Part shown: one piece after another, positions 1-7,737 of the stretch
How positions within the stretch are numbered: the first letter of the stretch is position 1
How the letters are laid out: each line of letters opens with the position of its first letter
Assembly: GCA_900457075.1 (NCBI GenBank)
Contig: UGYN01000002.1
Location: 744,001 to 808,000 of the forward strand
DNA: 64,000 nt
Source: Serratia quinivorans
GTDB taxonomy: Bacteria; Pseudomonadota; Gammaproteobacteria; Enterobacterales; Enterobacteriaceae
Direction: 5' to 3'
Program-made: the position numbers and the translations under genes
The notes under the pieces: model-generated
Seen by the model: only the letters and a program-made list of their open reading frames with translations
Told to the model about the DNA's origin: nothing
Databases searched by the model: none

Positions 1-208
1 CCGCCAGATAGTCGGCGACCAGATTAAGCACGTTGGTGCTGATTTTTTGCGGATTATTGCCGTTATCGGTCAGCCCCTGCAGGTCCGCCACCAGCACCGT
101 TTGCTGATGGTGTTGTTGCAGCTCAACGCGCTGGCGCAGTGACCCGACGTAGTGACCTAAATGCAGGGAGCCGGTGGGACGATCGCCGGTCAGAATGGTA
201 TAGCTCAT
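1..208 (-). CDS. trpS: Tryptophanyl-tRNA synthetase (partial, N-terminal end)
   Basis: Charges tRNA-Trp with tryptophan in the cytoplasm. Only the first 69 residues are inside the window; the gene runs off the left edge. The N-terminus reads [20 protein letters not shown], with the class I signature HLGH (the HIGH motif) at residues 16-19 after the typical TGDRPTG lead-in. The start is supported by AGGAG eight bases upstream. Directly upstream lies a Trp-codon leader peptide and an attenuator hairpin, so expression should rise when charged tRNA-Trp is scarce. The usual enterobacterial trpS sits elsewhere (near dam/gph), so this may be a second copy; that is inference. Confidence 0.9.
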   Translation of the reverse strand, partial: MSYTILTGDRPTGSLHLGHYVGSLRQRVELQQHHQQTVLVADLQGLTDNGNNPQKISTNVLNLVADYLA

Positions 209-248
209 TGCCTTGCTCCTGAAAGTAAATACACCACCGGATCAACGC

Positions 249-278
249 AATAAAAATGCCGCCAGAACCGGCGGCATT
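249..278 (-). terminator. Attenuator terminator hairpin of the trpS leader
   Basis: On the minus strand a perfect 9-bp stem (AATGCCGCC paired with GGCGGCATT, loop of six) is followed at once by a T-rich run. It lies between the leader peptide and the trpS ribosome binding site, so it would stop transcription before trpS. Its left arm (270-276) is also exactly complementary to 300-306, giving the mutually exclusive antiterminator expected of attenuation. Confidence 0.85.
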
Positions 279-299
279 GAAAAGAGGTGTGAATACCCG

Positions 300-306
300 T
301 GCCGCC
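300..306 (-). promoter_or_regulatory. Antiterminator arm (region 2) of the trpS attenuator
   Basis: The minus-strand sequence GGCGGCA here is the perfect complement of TGCCGCC at 270-276, the 5' arm of the terminator. It also overlaps a 5-bp pairing (CGCCT with AGGCG) with the end of the leader-peptide coding region. A ribosome stalled on the Trp codons would block that early pairing and free this arm to form the antiterminator. Confidence 0.7.
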
Positions 307-307
307 T

Positions 308-361
308 TTAGAAGAGGCGCCACCAGGACTGATTGAGTGTGGATTGCATCGGTATATTCAT
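308..361 (-). CDS. Trp-rich leader peptide of the trpS attenuator
   Basis: A 17-codon minus-strand ORF reads MNIPMQSTLNQSWWRLF then TAA. Two tandem TGG codons at 320-325 (residues 13-14) lie just before the pairing region, the hallmark of Trp attenuation. A sigma70-like promoter (TTGACA, 17 bp, TACCTT) lies immediately upstream. It puts the transcript start close to the first ATG, so translation may be nearly leaderless or begin at the in-frame second ATG (Met5); no good Shine-Dalgarno is seen. It is too short for ordinary gene callers. Confidence 0.7.
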   Translation of the reverse strand: MNIPMQSTLNQSWWRLF

Positions 362-367
362 GCTTTT

Positions 368-396
368 AAGGTATCCCCCAGTATGGGCGTTGTCAA
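368..396 (-). promoter_or_regulatory. Putative sigma70 promoter of the trpS leader
   Basis: Minus strand: TTGACA at 391-396, 17-bp spacer, TACCTT at 368-373. The -35 overlaps the lysR stop codon. It drives the leader peptide and then trpS. Confidence 0.6.
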
Positions 397-1301
397 TCAC
401 CGCAGGTTGCCAAATTCAGCGCCTGTTCAGCGGCAATACGACAAAAAGCGTCAGTCAGCGGTGAAGCCGTGCGCCACGCCAGCGCCAGCGTATAGGCTAC
501 CGGGCTGCCTGTGCCGCTCAGTTCACGGAACACCACGCCGGGGGATTGCAGTCTTGCAAACAGGGCCGGCATCAACGCGATCCCCACACCGCCCGCCACC
601 AGCCCGCCGATAGTCTGCATCTGCCGTGCCTCCTGCACGATACGCGGACTGAATCCCGCCACCGCACAGGCCTGCAGGATCGCCGTGTGCATACCGGGGC
701 CGTAATGCGCCGGAAACAGCACCCAGGGTTGATCGGCCAGGCTGCTCAACGTCACTTGCTGCTGCGTCGCCAGCGGGTGGTTTTCCGGCAATGCCAACAC
801 CATGCGATCGAACAGGAAAGGCAAGATCTGCAAGCCCTCTTGCGGCGTCACCGGCAGCACCACCATGCCCATGTCGGCGCGGTCATCGCGCAGTGCGATC
901 AATTGCTCGGCGGTCGTCGCCTCCTGCAAATGAAACTCCGCCTGCGGATGCGCCTGACGAAACTGCCGCAGGATGCCCGGCAATAGAGCGTTTACCGTGC
1001 TGTCGACGAAGGTCAGGCGCAGCGATTCGGTCAAACCGCGTGCCGCACGGCGGGTATTGCCGAGGGTGCGTTCAAACTGCGCCAACGTTCGCCGCGCCTC
1101 AATCAGAAACACTTGCCCTGCTTCGGTGATCCTGGTGACGCGGTTGCCGCGCTCCAGCAACAGCACGCCCAGCTCCTGCTCAATCTTTCGGATAGCGGCA
1201 GTCAGCGGGGGTTGTGCCATATGCAAGCGCTCGGCGGCGCGGTGAAAGCTCATTTCTTCCGCGACGGCAATAAATTGCCGCAGTTGGCGTAGTTCAATCA
1301 C
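393..1301 (-). CDS. LysR-family transcriptional regulator
   Basis: A 302-residue LTTR of normal family length. Residues 1-60 form the winged helix-turn-helix (FIAVAEEMSFHRAAERLHMAQ), and residues ~90-295 the periplasmic-binding-protein-like effector domain. The N-terminal pattern resembles the CatM/BenM/AlsR branch, which answers small metabolites, but the ligand cannot be read. It is divergent from the short-chain dehydrogenase at 1429, separated by 127 bp holding LTTR-type palindromes, so it probably regulates that gene and itself. Confidence 0.88.
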   Translation of the reverse strand: MIELRQLRQFIAVAEEMSFHRAAERLHMAQPPLTAAIRKIEQELGVLLLERGNRVTRITEAGQVFLIEARRTLAQFERTLGNTRRAARGLTESLRLTFVDSTVNALLPGILRQFRQAHPQAEFHLQEATTAEQLIALRDDRADMGMVVLPVTPQEGLQILPFLFDRMVLALPENHPLATQQQVTLSSLADQPWVLFPAHYGPGMHTAILQACAVAGFSPRIVQEARQMQTIGGLVAGGVGIALMPALFARLQSPGVVFRELSGTGSPVAYTLALAWRTASPLTDAFCRIAAEQALNLATCGD

Positions 1302-1336
1302 GCAATACCTTTTTCGTATTTTGAAAGCATAAATAG

Positions 1337-1370
1337 AGTATTGGATGTATCAATAGCAAAAGCCAATACT
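1337..1370. promoter_or_regulatory. Putative LysR operator between the LTTR and SDR genes
   Basis: An 8-bp inverted repeat AGTATTGG (1337-1344) and CCAATACT (1363-1370) is separated by 18 bp. Inside it, ATTG-N7-CAAT at 1340-1354 fits the T-N11-A LTTR box. The placement between two divergent starts is the usual one for an LTTR recognition site. Confidence 0.55.
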
Positions 1371-1428
1371 TTCCCGACCGCACAGTGCTGCGCCATTCCG
1401 GTGCACCCGGCGAGAAAGGAGAGCAGTT

Positions 1429-2175
1429 ATGACGCAACGTACAGCGATTGTTACCGGCGGTTCCAGCGGTATTGGGCTGGCCATCGCTCAACAACTGGCG
1501 CAACAGGATTACCGCATCGCCATCGTGGCGCGCGACCCGCAACGCCTGCAGCAGGCGGCGCAGCAAATTGGCCCCGCTACCCGCTACTATTCGGCGGACC
1601 TGAGCCGCCGTGGGCCGGTGGAAGACGTCGTCGCCCAGTTGGCAGCCGATCTCGGCACGGTGGATGTCCTGATTAACAACGCCGGATTTACCCGGGTGAT
1701 TGCCGCCGATACGCCGTTGGCGCAGGCCGAACAAGAATGGGACGCGGTGATAGAAGGGAACCTGAAAAGTACCTTCCTGTTTACCCTGGCGATGTTGCCA
1801 CACCTGAGCAAACCGGGCGGCCGCATCATTAATCTGAGCTCAATTGCCGCCCAATGCGGCAGCGGCAGCGCGGGTGCATTAGGTTATTCCGCCGCCAAAG
1901 CCGGGGTGCAGGGTTTTACCCTCAGTCTGGCACGCGAACTTGGCGAGTTGGGGATTACCGTCAACGCCATTGCGCCAGGGTTTATCGCCGATACTCGCTT
2001 CTTCGGCGCCGGGCTACCGCAGGATCGCATTGACGCCATTGCCGCTGAAACGCCGATGGGCCGCACCGGCCGGATGGAAGACATCGCCAGCGCCGCACTG
2101 TGGCTGGCGTCAAAAGAAGCCTCGTTCGTCACCGGAACCATCACCTCGATTAACGGCGGTGCGCGGGTCGGTTAA
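1429..2175 (+). CDS. SDR-family oxidoreductase (FabG-like)
   Basis: A 248-residue classical short-chain dehydrogenase/reductase. The cofactor-binding motif TGGSSGIG is at residues ~9-16, the structural NNAG motif is near residue 83, and the catalytic Ser/Tyr/Lys centre is visible as LSSIA and YSAAK around 138-158. The length and C-terminal ITSINGGARVG match 3-oxoacyl-ACP reductase-like enzymes. The substrate is unknown; being paired with a LysR gene rather than a fatty-acid cluster argues against housekeeping FabG. The start follows GAGAAAGGAGAGC, a strong ribosome binding site. Confidence 0.88.
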   Translation: MTQRTAIVTGGSSGIGLAIAQQLAQQDYRIAIVARDPQRLQQAAQQIGPATRYYSADLSRRGPVEDVVAQLAADLGTVDVLINNAGFTRVIAADTPLAQAEQEWDAVIEGNLKSTFLFTLAMLPHLSKPGGRIINLSSIAAQCGSGSAGALGYSAAKAGVQGFTLSLARELGELGITVNAIAPGFIADTRFFGAGLPQDRIDAIAAETPMGRTGRMEDIASAALWLASKEASFVTGTITSINGGARVG

Positions 2176-2230
2176 GAAAACAGAGCTGGCCAAAGTGGCA
2201 GCACGCAGAGCGGGATTGAAATAACGTTAG

Positions 2231-2262
2231 CGGGCCCAACGCATATATCGGGCCCGTTTTTT
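2231..2262 (+). terminator. Rho-independent terminator after the SDR gene
   Basis: Stem CGGGCCC/GGGCCCG followed by six T residues, 55 bp past the SDR stop codon. Confidence 0.8.
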
Positions 2263-2271
2263 ATCTGGCGA

Positions 2272-2799
2272 TCAGAAGTGAATTTCCGCCGTCGGCAGCG
2301 CGTTGATCAACACGCCGTAGCTTTCAATATTCGATAGTGTGGCGTTGTGATGGGCGCGGATCTGCAAGCCAGTCGCGTGGGCTTTGTCATGACTGGTATG
2401 GGCATCGGCGGCCAGCGTCACCGGATAGCCTAACCCGGCGGCACGACGAGTGGTGGTGTCGACGCAAAACTCGCTGGAGTAGCCACAAACCACCAGGTGC
2501 GAAACACCGTTAGCCACCAGCAACGGCCCCAGTCCGGTCCGCAGGAAGGAGTCCGGCGTGGTTTTCTCCACCCGATGATCGCCGTCTTTAACTTGCAAAC
2601 GGCCGTCAATCTGCCAGGCATCGCTGCCGTGCGCCAGCTCATCGTCCGGAGTCTGGTGCTGGATAAAAATCACCGGTACTCCAGCCCGACGGGCAGCAGT
2701 GCTCAAACTGTTAATGCGATCAATCGTCGCTTCGGCGTCGGCCGGCGGCGGCGTAAATAACCCTTGCTGCACATCAATAATTAACAGAGCGGACGTCAT
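2272..2799 (-). CDS. Cysteine hydrolase, isochorismatase family
   Basis: A 175-residue single-domain hydrolase of the isochorismatase/nicotinamidase superfamily. The LLIIDVQQG opening carries the first catalytic residue Asp9, Lys79 lies in the VEKTTPDSF segment, and the nucleophile is Cys112 in GYSSEFCVDTT, so the Asp-Lys-Cys triad is complete. Members hydrolyse isochorismate, nicotinamide or related amides; the substrate here cannot be read. It is convergent with the SDR gene and the last gene of a minus-strand run below the SUFU-domain gene. Confidence 0.88.
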   Translation of the reverse strand: MTSALLIIDVQQGLFTPPPADAEATIDRINSLSTAARRAGVPVIFIQHQTPDDELAHGSDAWQIDGRLQVKDGDHRVEKTTPDSFLRTGLGPLLVANGVSHLVVCGYSSEFCVDTTTRRAAGLGYPVTLAADAHTSHDKAHATGLQIRAHHNATLSNIESYGVLINALPTAEIHF

Positions 2800-2826
2800 G
2801 ATAACTCCCGTGAATTTAATCGGCGA

Positions 2827-3930
2827 TCAGCATAGCGGTTGGCGCGGACGGAAGATATGGTCAACGCCCTGCTCACGCAGTTTATTCACCAGATCGTGAC
2901 CACCATTCGGTGTCGCGTGCGCCAGCAGGCGCTCGGCCTCAAATACCGGGCTGGCCCAGAAGATATTCACCGGGTCGCCATACTGTTTCGGCAGGTTCAG
3001 GTGCTCGCTATACGGGTAAAACGACGAGGAAAGCACGTAGCCCTCATAACCCTGCGGAGCCACCTCAGATTCCAGAGTATGACCTTCGCCAAACCAGGTA
3101 ATCTTAGCCCATGGCGCATGGGCGAACCCGGCCAGTGCGCTGGCCATCTGCACCGCGTTCTCTTCGGTCATGTACTGCCCGTCGATGGCGATGCCCATTT
3201 CCATGCGGCGGTAACGGGAAGCGTCGTCATTAAACAGGATCTCTACCCACGGCATTGGGCGGATACTGACGCCCATGGTGAGAAAATAGTAGATGCCGTC
3301 GCGCTCATGTTGGGTGATGGCCATTGGTGGCCACTTGCCCTGATCGATCGCGTAGTATTTCACCGAAGGGCCAAAATGCTGATCGTAAATCGCCTGATAG
3401 TCGTTCTGCATTTTTGGCCATGGGTTACCCTCTTCCCGCTGCCAACTGCGCCAGAACTGGCGGGTGTTTTCCGCCAGCGCATACTGGGTATTGGTAGAGG
3501 CGGATCCCAGCGGATAAGCCAATGGACTTTCCTTGATGCAACTGGCGGAATAGCACACCGAGTGGTCGATATACAGGCTCCAGCCGGGGATCACCGCCAG
3601 CAGTTGGCCGTAATACCACAGCGCCGCACCGTCGTCACTTTCCGTCCAGACTACCATCAGCCCTTCCGGGTTCAGTGGCGCTTCCCCCTCCAGATTGCGG
3701 CAAAACTCGGCGGCCAGCATCGGTGGCAGTCCCAGTGCCAATGCCGCGCTGTCTTCCTGCTGCGGCGCGGCCGCCAGGTTACGCAGCCAGCAAGCACGTA
3801 CCTGAAAACGTTCGCTATTTTCTTCTGAAGGATAAATATAAAAATAGGCAGCCCGACTATCTTGCTGAACCACCGCCACCAGCGTCTGGTTCTCATTACT
3901 GACTTCAGCAAGTACGTGTGACTCGTTCAT
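2827..3930 (-). CDS. Suppressor-of-fused (SUFU) domain protein
   Basis: A 367-residue soluble protein with no signal peptide or membrane segment. The C-terminal part (~residues 195-360) has features of bacterial SUFU-like domains: a WPPMAITQHE strand, a long segment ending in WVEILF, and FWASPVFEAER near the end. Bacterial SUFU-like proteins are of unknown function and are sometimes linked to polymorphic-toxin immunity. No toxin gene is adjacent, so that role is not supported. GAGG precedes the chosen ATG. It lies 27 bp upstream of the cysteine hydrolase gene, so the two may be co-transcribed. Confidence 0.65.
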   Translation of the reverse strand: MNESHVLAEVSNENQTLVAVVQQDSRAAYFYIYPSEENSERFQVRACWLRNLAAAPQQEDSAALALGLPPMLAAEFCRNLEGEAPLNPEGLMVVWTESDDGAALWYYGQLLAVIPGWSLYIDHSVCYSASCIKESPLAYPLGSASTNTQYALAENTRQFWRSWQREEGNPWPKMQNDYQAIYDQHFGPSVKYYAIDQGKWPPMAITQHERDGIYYFLTMGVSIRPMPWVEILFNDDASRYRRMEMGIAIDGQYMTEENAVQMASALAGFAHAPWAKITWFGEGHTLESEVAPQGYEGYVLSSSFYPYSEHLNLPKQYGDPVNIFWASPVFEAERLLAHATPNGGHDLVNKLREQGVDHIFRPRQPLC

Positions 3931-4094
3931 ATAACCTCAAATAGGGTCAAGGCGCAGAATAACGCTGCACGCTAAATAAAATGGAAATTGGCTTTTGCCC
4001 AGTGTAAAGCGCATTAGCGGTCGGATCACCCGTAAAAGTCTCAAAAGTGTCCCTAAACATTGGGTTATTGGTAAGAATTATAGCGTGCGCGGAT

Positions 4095-4967
4095 TCAGAC
4101 TGGTCGGCCAATTCGCCGTAGTGCACGTTGATAGGAGCCGTTGCGCATCGAGGCTCGCAACACTTTACCTACGCCACCGACACCGGCGCGCACCAGTTTT
4201 TGCCGCAGGACGCCGGGAGAAAAACCAAACTGCTGCTGCGCCCACTCCGGTAGCAGATCTATGCCCGCCTGCATCACCAATATGCCAAAAGGTCGTGCCA
4301 GCACGCTCGGTGCCGGGGCCGCCAACAGAATACGAGCCACTTCCTGCGTGCGCTCATCGCACACCAACTGCGACCGCATGCGCTGCAGGTAATCCTCGAC
4401 CGCCGCACAAGAGATAGGGATATCGCGTGCCCCCAGTGCAGCGGCGACTCGCGCCGTCTCACGGTAATAGCCGTCCTGCTGTTCGCGGGAAAGATGCGGA
4501 TTGCGGTAGCGTAAATGGCTGGCTAAAAAGCAGCTGCTTTCCACCACGTGCACCCAGGTGAGCAAGTCAGGATCGCTGGCGGCATAAGGCCTGCCGTCGT
4601 TGCTGACGCCGTTGACCCGCAGGTGAATGGCTTTGACTTTGGCGATCAGCCGTTCGGCCTCGGCGGTGGGGCCAAAGGTGGTGACGGAGACAAACTGGCT
4701 GGTGCGGCGCAGGCGGCCGAGCATATCGTCGCGGAAATTGGAATGATCCCAGACGCCAGCCAGCGCCAACGGGTGCAGCATCTGCAGCAGTAAGGCACTG
4801 ACGCCCCCGCACAGCATGGTGGTGAAATCACTGTGTACCTGCCAAATGACCGACTGCGGCCCATACAGGCCCGGATCGCCCGGCGGGTTTTCAAAATCAA
4901 CATCGCCAAGCGCCAGCCCGGTCAGGCCGATCACCTGTTTTTCTATCGCCGCACGTATCACTTCCAT
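4095..4967 (-). CDS. Oxygenase MpaB family protein (DUF2236)
   Basis: A 290-residue protein of the DUF2236 / rubber-oxygenase (Lcp)-MpaB fold, a haem-binding family that includes latex-clearing protein. The diagnostic block is LHPLALAGVWDHSNF at ~64-78, followed by RLRRTSQFVSVTTFG and the conserved DLLTWVHVVE near 134-143, where family His and Asp residues lie. No signal peptide is seen, so it is probably cytoplasmic. Substrate and reaction are unknown. It stands alone, with 164 bp to the upstream SUFU gene and 58 bp from the quinone reductase gene. Confidence 0.75.
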   Translation of the reverse strand: MEVIRAAIEKQVIGLTGLALGDVDFENPPGDPGLYGPQSVIWQVHSDFTTMLCGGVSALLLQMLHPLALAGVWDHSNFRDDMLGRLRRTSQFVSVTTFGPTAEAERLIAKVKAIHLRVNGVSNDGRPYAASDPDLLTWVHVVESSCFLASHLRYRNPHLSREQQDGYYRETARVAAALGARDIPISCAAVEDYLQRMRSQLVCDERTQEVARILLAAPAPSVLARPFGILVMQAGIDLLPEWAQQQFGFSPGVLRQKLVRAGVGGVGKVLRASMRNGSYQRALRRIGRPV

Positions 4968-5025
4968 CCTGACTGCCCCCCATTATCGCCTGGCGGCCAG
5001 TGTAACATGCAGCGGAAGGCCGCTT

Positions 5026-6006
5026 TTAACTCTGCGGGTCGCGATCGCCCAGCAGCACAATCTTGCCGGCAAAGCTGCGATCCTCCAGCCGGCGGTGAGC
5101 GGCCGCCCCTTCACTGAGCGGGAAGGTTTCGATATGGGGCACGGCAAACTCGCCGTTCTGCCAACTGCTGAACAGACGCTCGGCCCTTTCTCGCCTTGCC
5201 CCGGCGCTATTAAGGTAGGTCCAGAGGTCGCCACCGACCACGCCTTTGGAATCCATCATCAGGTCGTAGGCGGAAATAGCGGGTGTCTCGCCACCTGCCA
5301 TGCCGAAAGTGACCACCCGACCGCCGGGACGCAGCGCGTCGATGCTCTGTTGCAGCGTGATGCCCACCGAGTCAAAACCGTACTCAACGCCACCGTCGGT
5401 CAGGGCGGCAATTTGCGCGACCCAATCCTGCTGATAAGTGAAGGCTGCCGCTGCGCCGTTGTTCAGTGCGATCTGCTGTTTGTGCGCCGAAGACACCACG
5501 GCGTAAACCTGTGCGCCACGCGCCACCAGCATACGCGTCAGAATTTGTCCGACACCGCCCGCCGCTGCATGCACTAAAGCGCGATCGCCCGCTTTCACCT
5601 GCACGCTGTCATTAATCAGGTACTGCGCCGTCAGCCCCTGCAACAAAATTGAAGCGGCTTCGACGTCGCTCAGTGCCTGTGGCAGCCGCAGTGCATGCTC
5701 CACCGGCACGTTGATTCGCGTGGCGTGGCAGAATGGGACATCAGCGAAACCAATTCGCTCCCCCAACTGCCAGCCATCGACCCCTTCGCCCACGGCGATA
5801 ATGGTTCCCACGCCTTCGTAACCGCCGATATGTGGCGGATTGCCGTGCAGCACGTAATTGCCCTTGCGGCGGTAGATATCAGCGAAATTCAGCCCGGCGG
5901 CCCCCATACGCACCTGCACCGCACCCGCCGGTACCGCTGGCGTCGGCAGCTCAAGATATTCGAGCACGTCCGGCCCGCCAAAATGTTTAAACGCTAATGC
6001 GTGCAT
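5026..6006 (-). CDS. Zinc-independent NAD(P)H:quinone oxidoreductase (MDR family)
   Basis: A 326-residue medium-chain dehydrogenase/reductase of the quinone oxidoreductase (QOR) type. The N-terminal GroES-like domain has GYEGVGTI, and the Rossmann motif AAAGGVGQ lies near the centre. The structural-zinc cysteines of alcohol dehydrogenases are absent. An upstream extension is open, but the start at 6006 (MHALAFKHFGG) has GGAG eight bases before it and matches the family N-terminus. It is divergent from the LysR gene at 6127, which probably controls it in response to quinones or electrophiles (inference). Confidence 0.87.
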   Translation of the reverse strand: MHALAFKHFGGPDVLEYLELPTPAVPAGAVQVRMGAAGLNFADIYRRKGNYVLHGNPPHIGGYEGVGTIIAVGEGVDGWQLGERIGFADVPFCHATRINVPVEHALRLPQALSDVEAASILLQGLTAQYLINDSVQVKAGDRALVHAAAGGVGQILTRMLVARGAQVYAVVSSAHKQQIALNNGAAAAFTYQQDWVAQIAALTDGGVEYGFDSVGITLQQSIDALRPGGRVVTFGMAGGETPAISAYDLMMDSKGVVGGDLWTYLNSAGARRERAERLFSSWQNGEFAVPHIETFPLSEGAAAHRRLEDRSFAGKIVLLGDRDPQS

Positions 6007-6048
6007 GTTGTTGCTCCGAAAAGTTTCCGCCAATAACACACTGACGGT

Positions 6049-6065
6049 CGATAGAATGATTATCG
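6049..6065. promoter_or_regulatory. Putative LysR operator between quinone reductase and LysR genes
   Basis: Perfect CGATA-N7-TATCG inverted repeat, centred between the two divergent starts; size and symmetry fit an LTTR recognition site. Confidence 0.5.
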
Positions 6066-6126
6066 CAAAGCGCTATAATCAGGAGAAGTGGCCCACAGAG
6101 CATTCAGAAAACACCAGGGGTTTATA

Positions 6127-7017
6127 ATGGACCGATTAACCAGCATGGCGGTGTTTGTGCGGGTAGTGGAAAAAGGCAGCTTCGTTGCCGCCGCCGAGGA
6201 GATGGCAATCTCCCCGACCATGGTCGGCAAACACATCCGCTACCTGGAGCAACGGCTGAATGCGCCGCTGCTGAACCGTACTACCCGCAGACAGGGGCTG
6301 ACCGAGACCGGCCGGGTATTCTACGAACGTTGCCGCCGTCTGTTGGCCGACGCCGATGCCGCCGAAGCCAGTGCCCGGGCGCTATTGAGCTCCCCCAGCG
6401 GCCTGCTGCGCATCAGTGCCCCCGTCACTTTCGGCAACCGCGTACTGACGCCGATCCTCACCGAGTTCCTGCAGCGGCACCCGGAGGTAGAAGCGGAAGT
6501 GGTGCTGTCGGACCGCAAGGTAGACTTGATTGAAGAAGGCTACGAGGCGGCGTTTCGCATCGGGCCGGTGGCAGACGATGGCCTGGTGGCCCGCGCCCTG
6601 CCCGATTACCGCATGACGCTGGCCGCCTCACCGGACTATCTGGCCCAGCAGGGTGTGCCAACCCAGCCGGAGCAACTCAGCGCACACAGCTGCTTTGGTT
6701 TTAGTCAGTGGGACGGCAACCATTTCTGGCGCTTGCAGGGACCAACGGGGGAAATCAGCGTGCCGGTCAGGCCGCGGCTGCGGATGGACTCTGGCGAAGG
6801 GGTACGTCGGGCGGCGCTGGCCGGTTTCGGTATCGCGCTGCACGCCTGCATGCTGCTGGATGAAGATATTGCCAGCGGCCGATTGGTCCGGGTGCTGCCG
6901 GATTATTCACCGCTATCGCGGCCAATGCATCTGGTCTATCTGCCCGAACGACGGCAGTCCCCCAAGCTGGAAGCTTTTATCGCCCTGACCGTCGCCAGAC
7001 TCTGGGGTCGCGTTTAA
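6127..7017 (+). CDS. LysR-family transcriptional regulator
   Basis: A 296-residue LTTR. The helix-turn-helix is in residues 1-60 (VVEKGSFVAAAEEMAISPTMVGKHI) and the effector domain follows. It belongs to the large DsbC/AaeR-like group with the LTSMAVFVRV N-terminus. The listed open frame extends 13 codons further upstream, but the chosen ATG matches the family start. It probably autoregulates and controls the divergent quinone reductase through the palindrome at 6049-6065. Confidence 0.87.
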   Translation: MDRLTSMAVFVRVVEKGSFVAAAEEMAISPTMVGKHIRYLEQRLNAPLLNRTTRRQGLTETGRVFYERCRRLLADADAAEASARALLSSPSGLLRISAPVTFGNRVLTPILTEFLQRHPEVEAEVVLSDRKVDLIEEGYEAAFRIGPVADDGLVARALPDYRMTLAASPDYLAQQGVPTQPEQLSAHSCFGFSQWDGNHFWRLQGPTGEISVPVRPRLRMDSGEGVRRAALAGFGIALHACMLLDEDIASGRLVRVLPDYSPLSRPMHLVYLPERRQSPKLEAFIALTVARLWGRV

Positions 7018-7044
7018 AATAAGTAAATCAACACAGGAGTTTCC

Positions 7045-7488
7045 ATGATCACTATCCGAGCACGCGCAGCACAAGACAATGCGCAACTGGCGGAGATTTG
7101 GCAGCGTTCGGTACGCGCCACCCACCATTTTCTCACCGAAGAGAATATCGCCCAACTCTACCCGTTGGTGCTTAACGACTATTTGCCGGCGGTTGACGTT
7201 TGGGTTGCGGAAGACCGGCCCGGTCATCCCTGCGGTTTTATCGGGCTAAGCGGCAATAAGGTAGAAATGCTGTTTATCGATGCGGAGCAGCGTGGAAAAG
7301 GCGTCGGCAGAGCGCTGCTGGCCCACGCCGAAACGCTGCATGATGAGTTGCAGCTGGATGTTAATGAACAGAACCCGCAGGCCAGCGGTTTTTACCGCCA
7401 CTACGGTTTTGAAATTACCGGCCGTTCGGCACTCGACGGTCAGGGCAATCCTTTCCCGCTGCTGCACATGAAGCTCGACAAGCGTTAA
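7045..7488 (+). CDS. yjaB: GNAT acetyltransferase, YjaB-like
   Basis: A 147-residue GNAT-fold enzyme transferring an acetyl group from acetyl-CoA. The CoA pyrophosphate-binding motif is EQRGKGVGRAL (~residues 83-93), followed by the VNEQNPQASGFYRHYGF strand-helix typical of motif B. The pattern FIDAEQRGKGVGR and the ending GRSALDGQGNPFPLLHM closely resemble E. coli YjaB, a lysine acetyltransferase. CACAGGAG precedes the start. It is 27 bp after the LysR gene on the same strand, so read-through is possible. Confidence 0.78.
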   Translation: MITIRARAAQDNAQLAEIWQRSVRATHHFLTEENIAQLYPLVLNDYLPAVDVWVAEDRPGHPCGFIGLSGNKVEMLFIDAEQRGKGVGRALLAHAETLHDELQLDVNEQNPQASGFYRHYGFEITGRSALDGQGNPFPLLHMKLDKR

Positions 7489-7497
7489 ATGCAATAA

Positions 7498-7528
7498 AGC
7501 GGCTAAAGCCCCGTTGGCCGCGGTTTCA
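7498..7528 (+). terminator. Possible terminator after yjaB
   Basis: GCGGC/GCCGC stem followed by GGTTT, just past the stop codon. The T tract is short, so the call is weak. Confidence 0.4.
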
Positions 7529-7564
7529 CCATCACCTCTGCTCATCACTTTATATATCAAATAA

Positions 7565-7590
7565 GAATATCTAATAGAATCTATATTCTT
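7565..7590. promoter_or_regulatory. AT-rich inverted repeat upstream of metN
   Basis: AGAATAT-N12-ATATTCT lies about 150 bp before metN. It does not look like a MetJ box (AGACGTCT repeats). It may be an operator or only AT-rich promoter sequence. No other feature was recognised in the 249 bp before metN. Confidence 0.3.
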
Positions 7591-7737
7591 CCTGTCACTA
7601 TAAACCCCCGGTAGGATTGCCCTGTATTCACCAGCAACAGATATCCCGCCTGCCCTTATTCCAGGAAGCCGAACACTGCCTGGCGTTACGCACCCTGGGC
7701 GGAATTCTGTGACGTATTAATAAGGATCAACTTCGCT

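Noticed and set aside
2839..3828. A 329-codon plus-strand ORF opposite the SUFU gene
   Set aside because: Antisense shadow; no ribosome binding site and low-complexity basic composition.
7489..7737. MetJ operator before metN
   Set aside because: No tandem AGACGTCT-like boxes are present; the only dyad is AT-rich and different.
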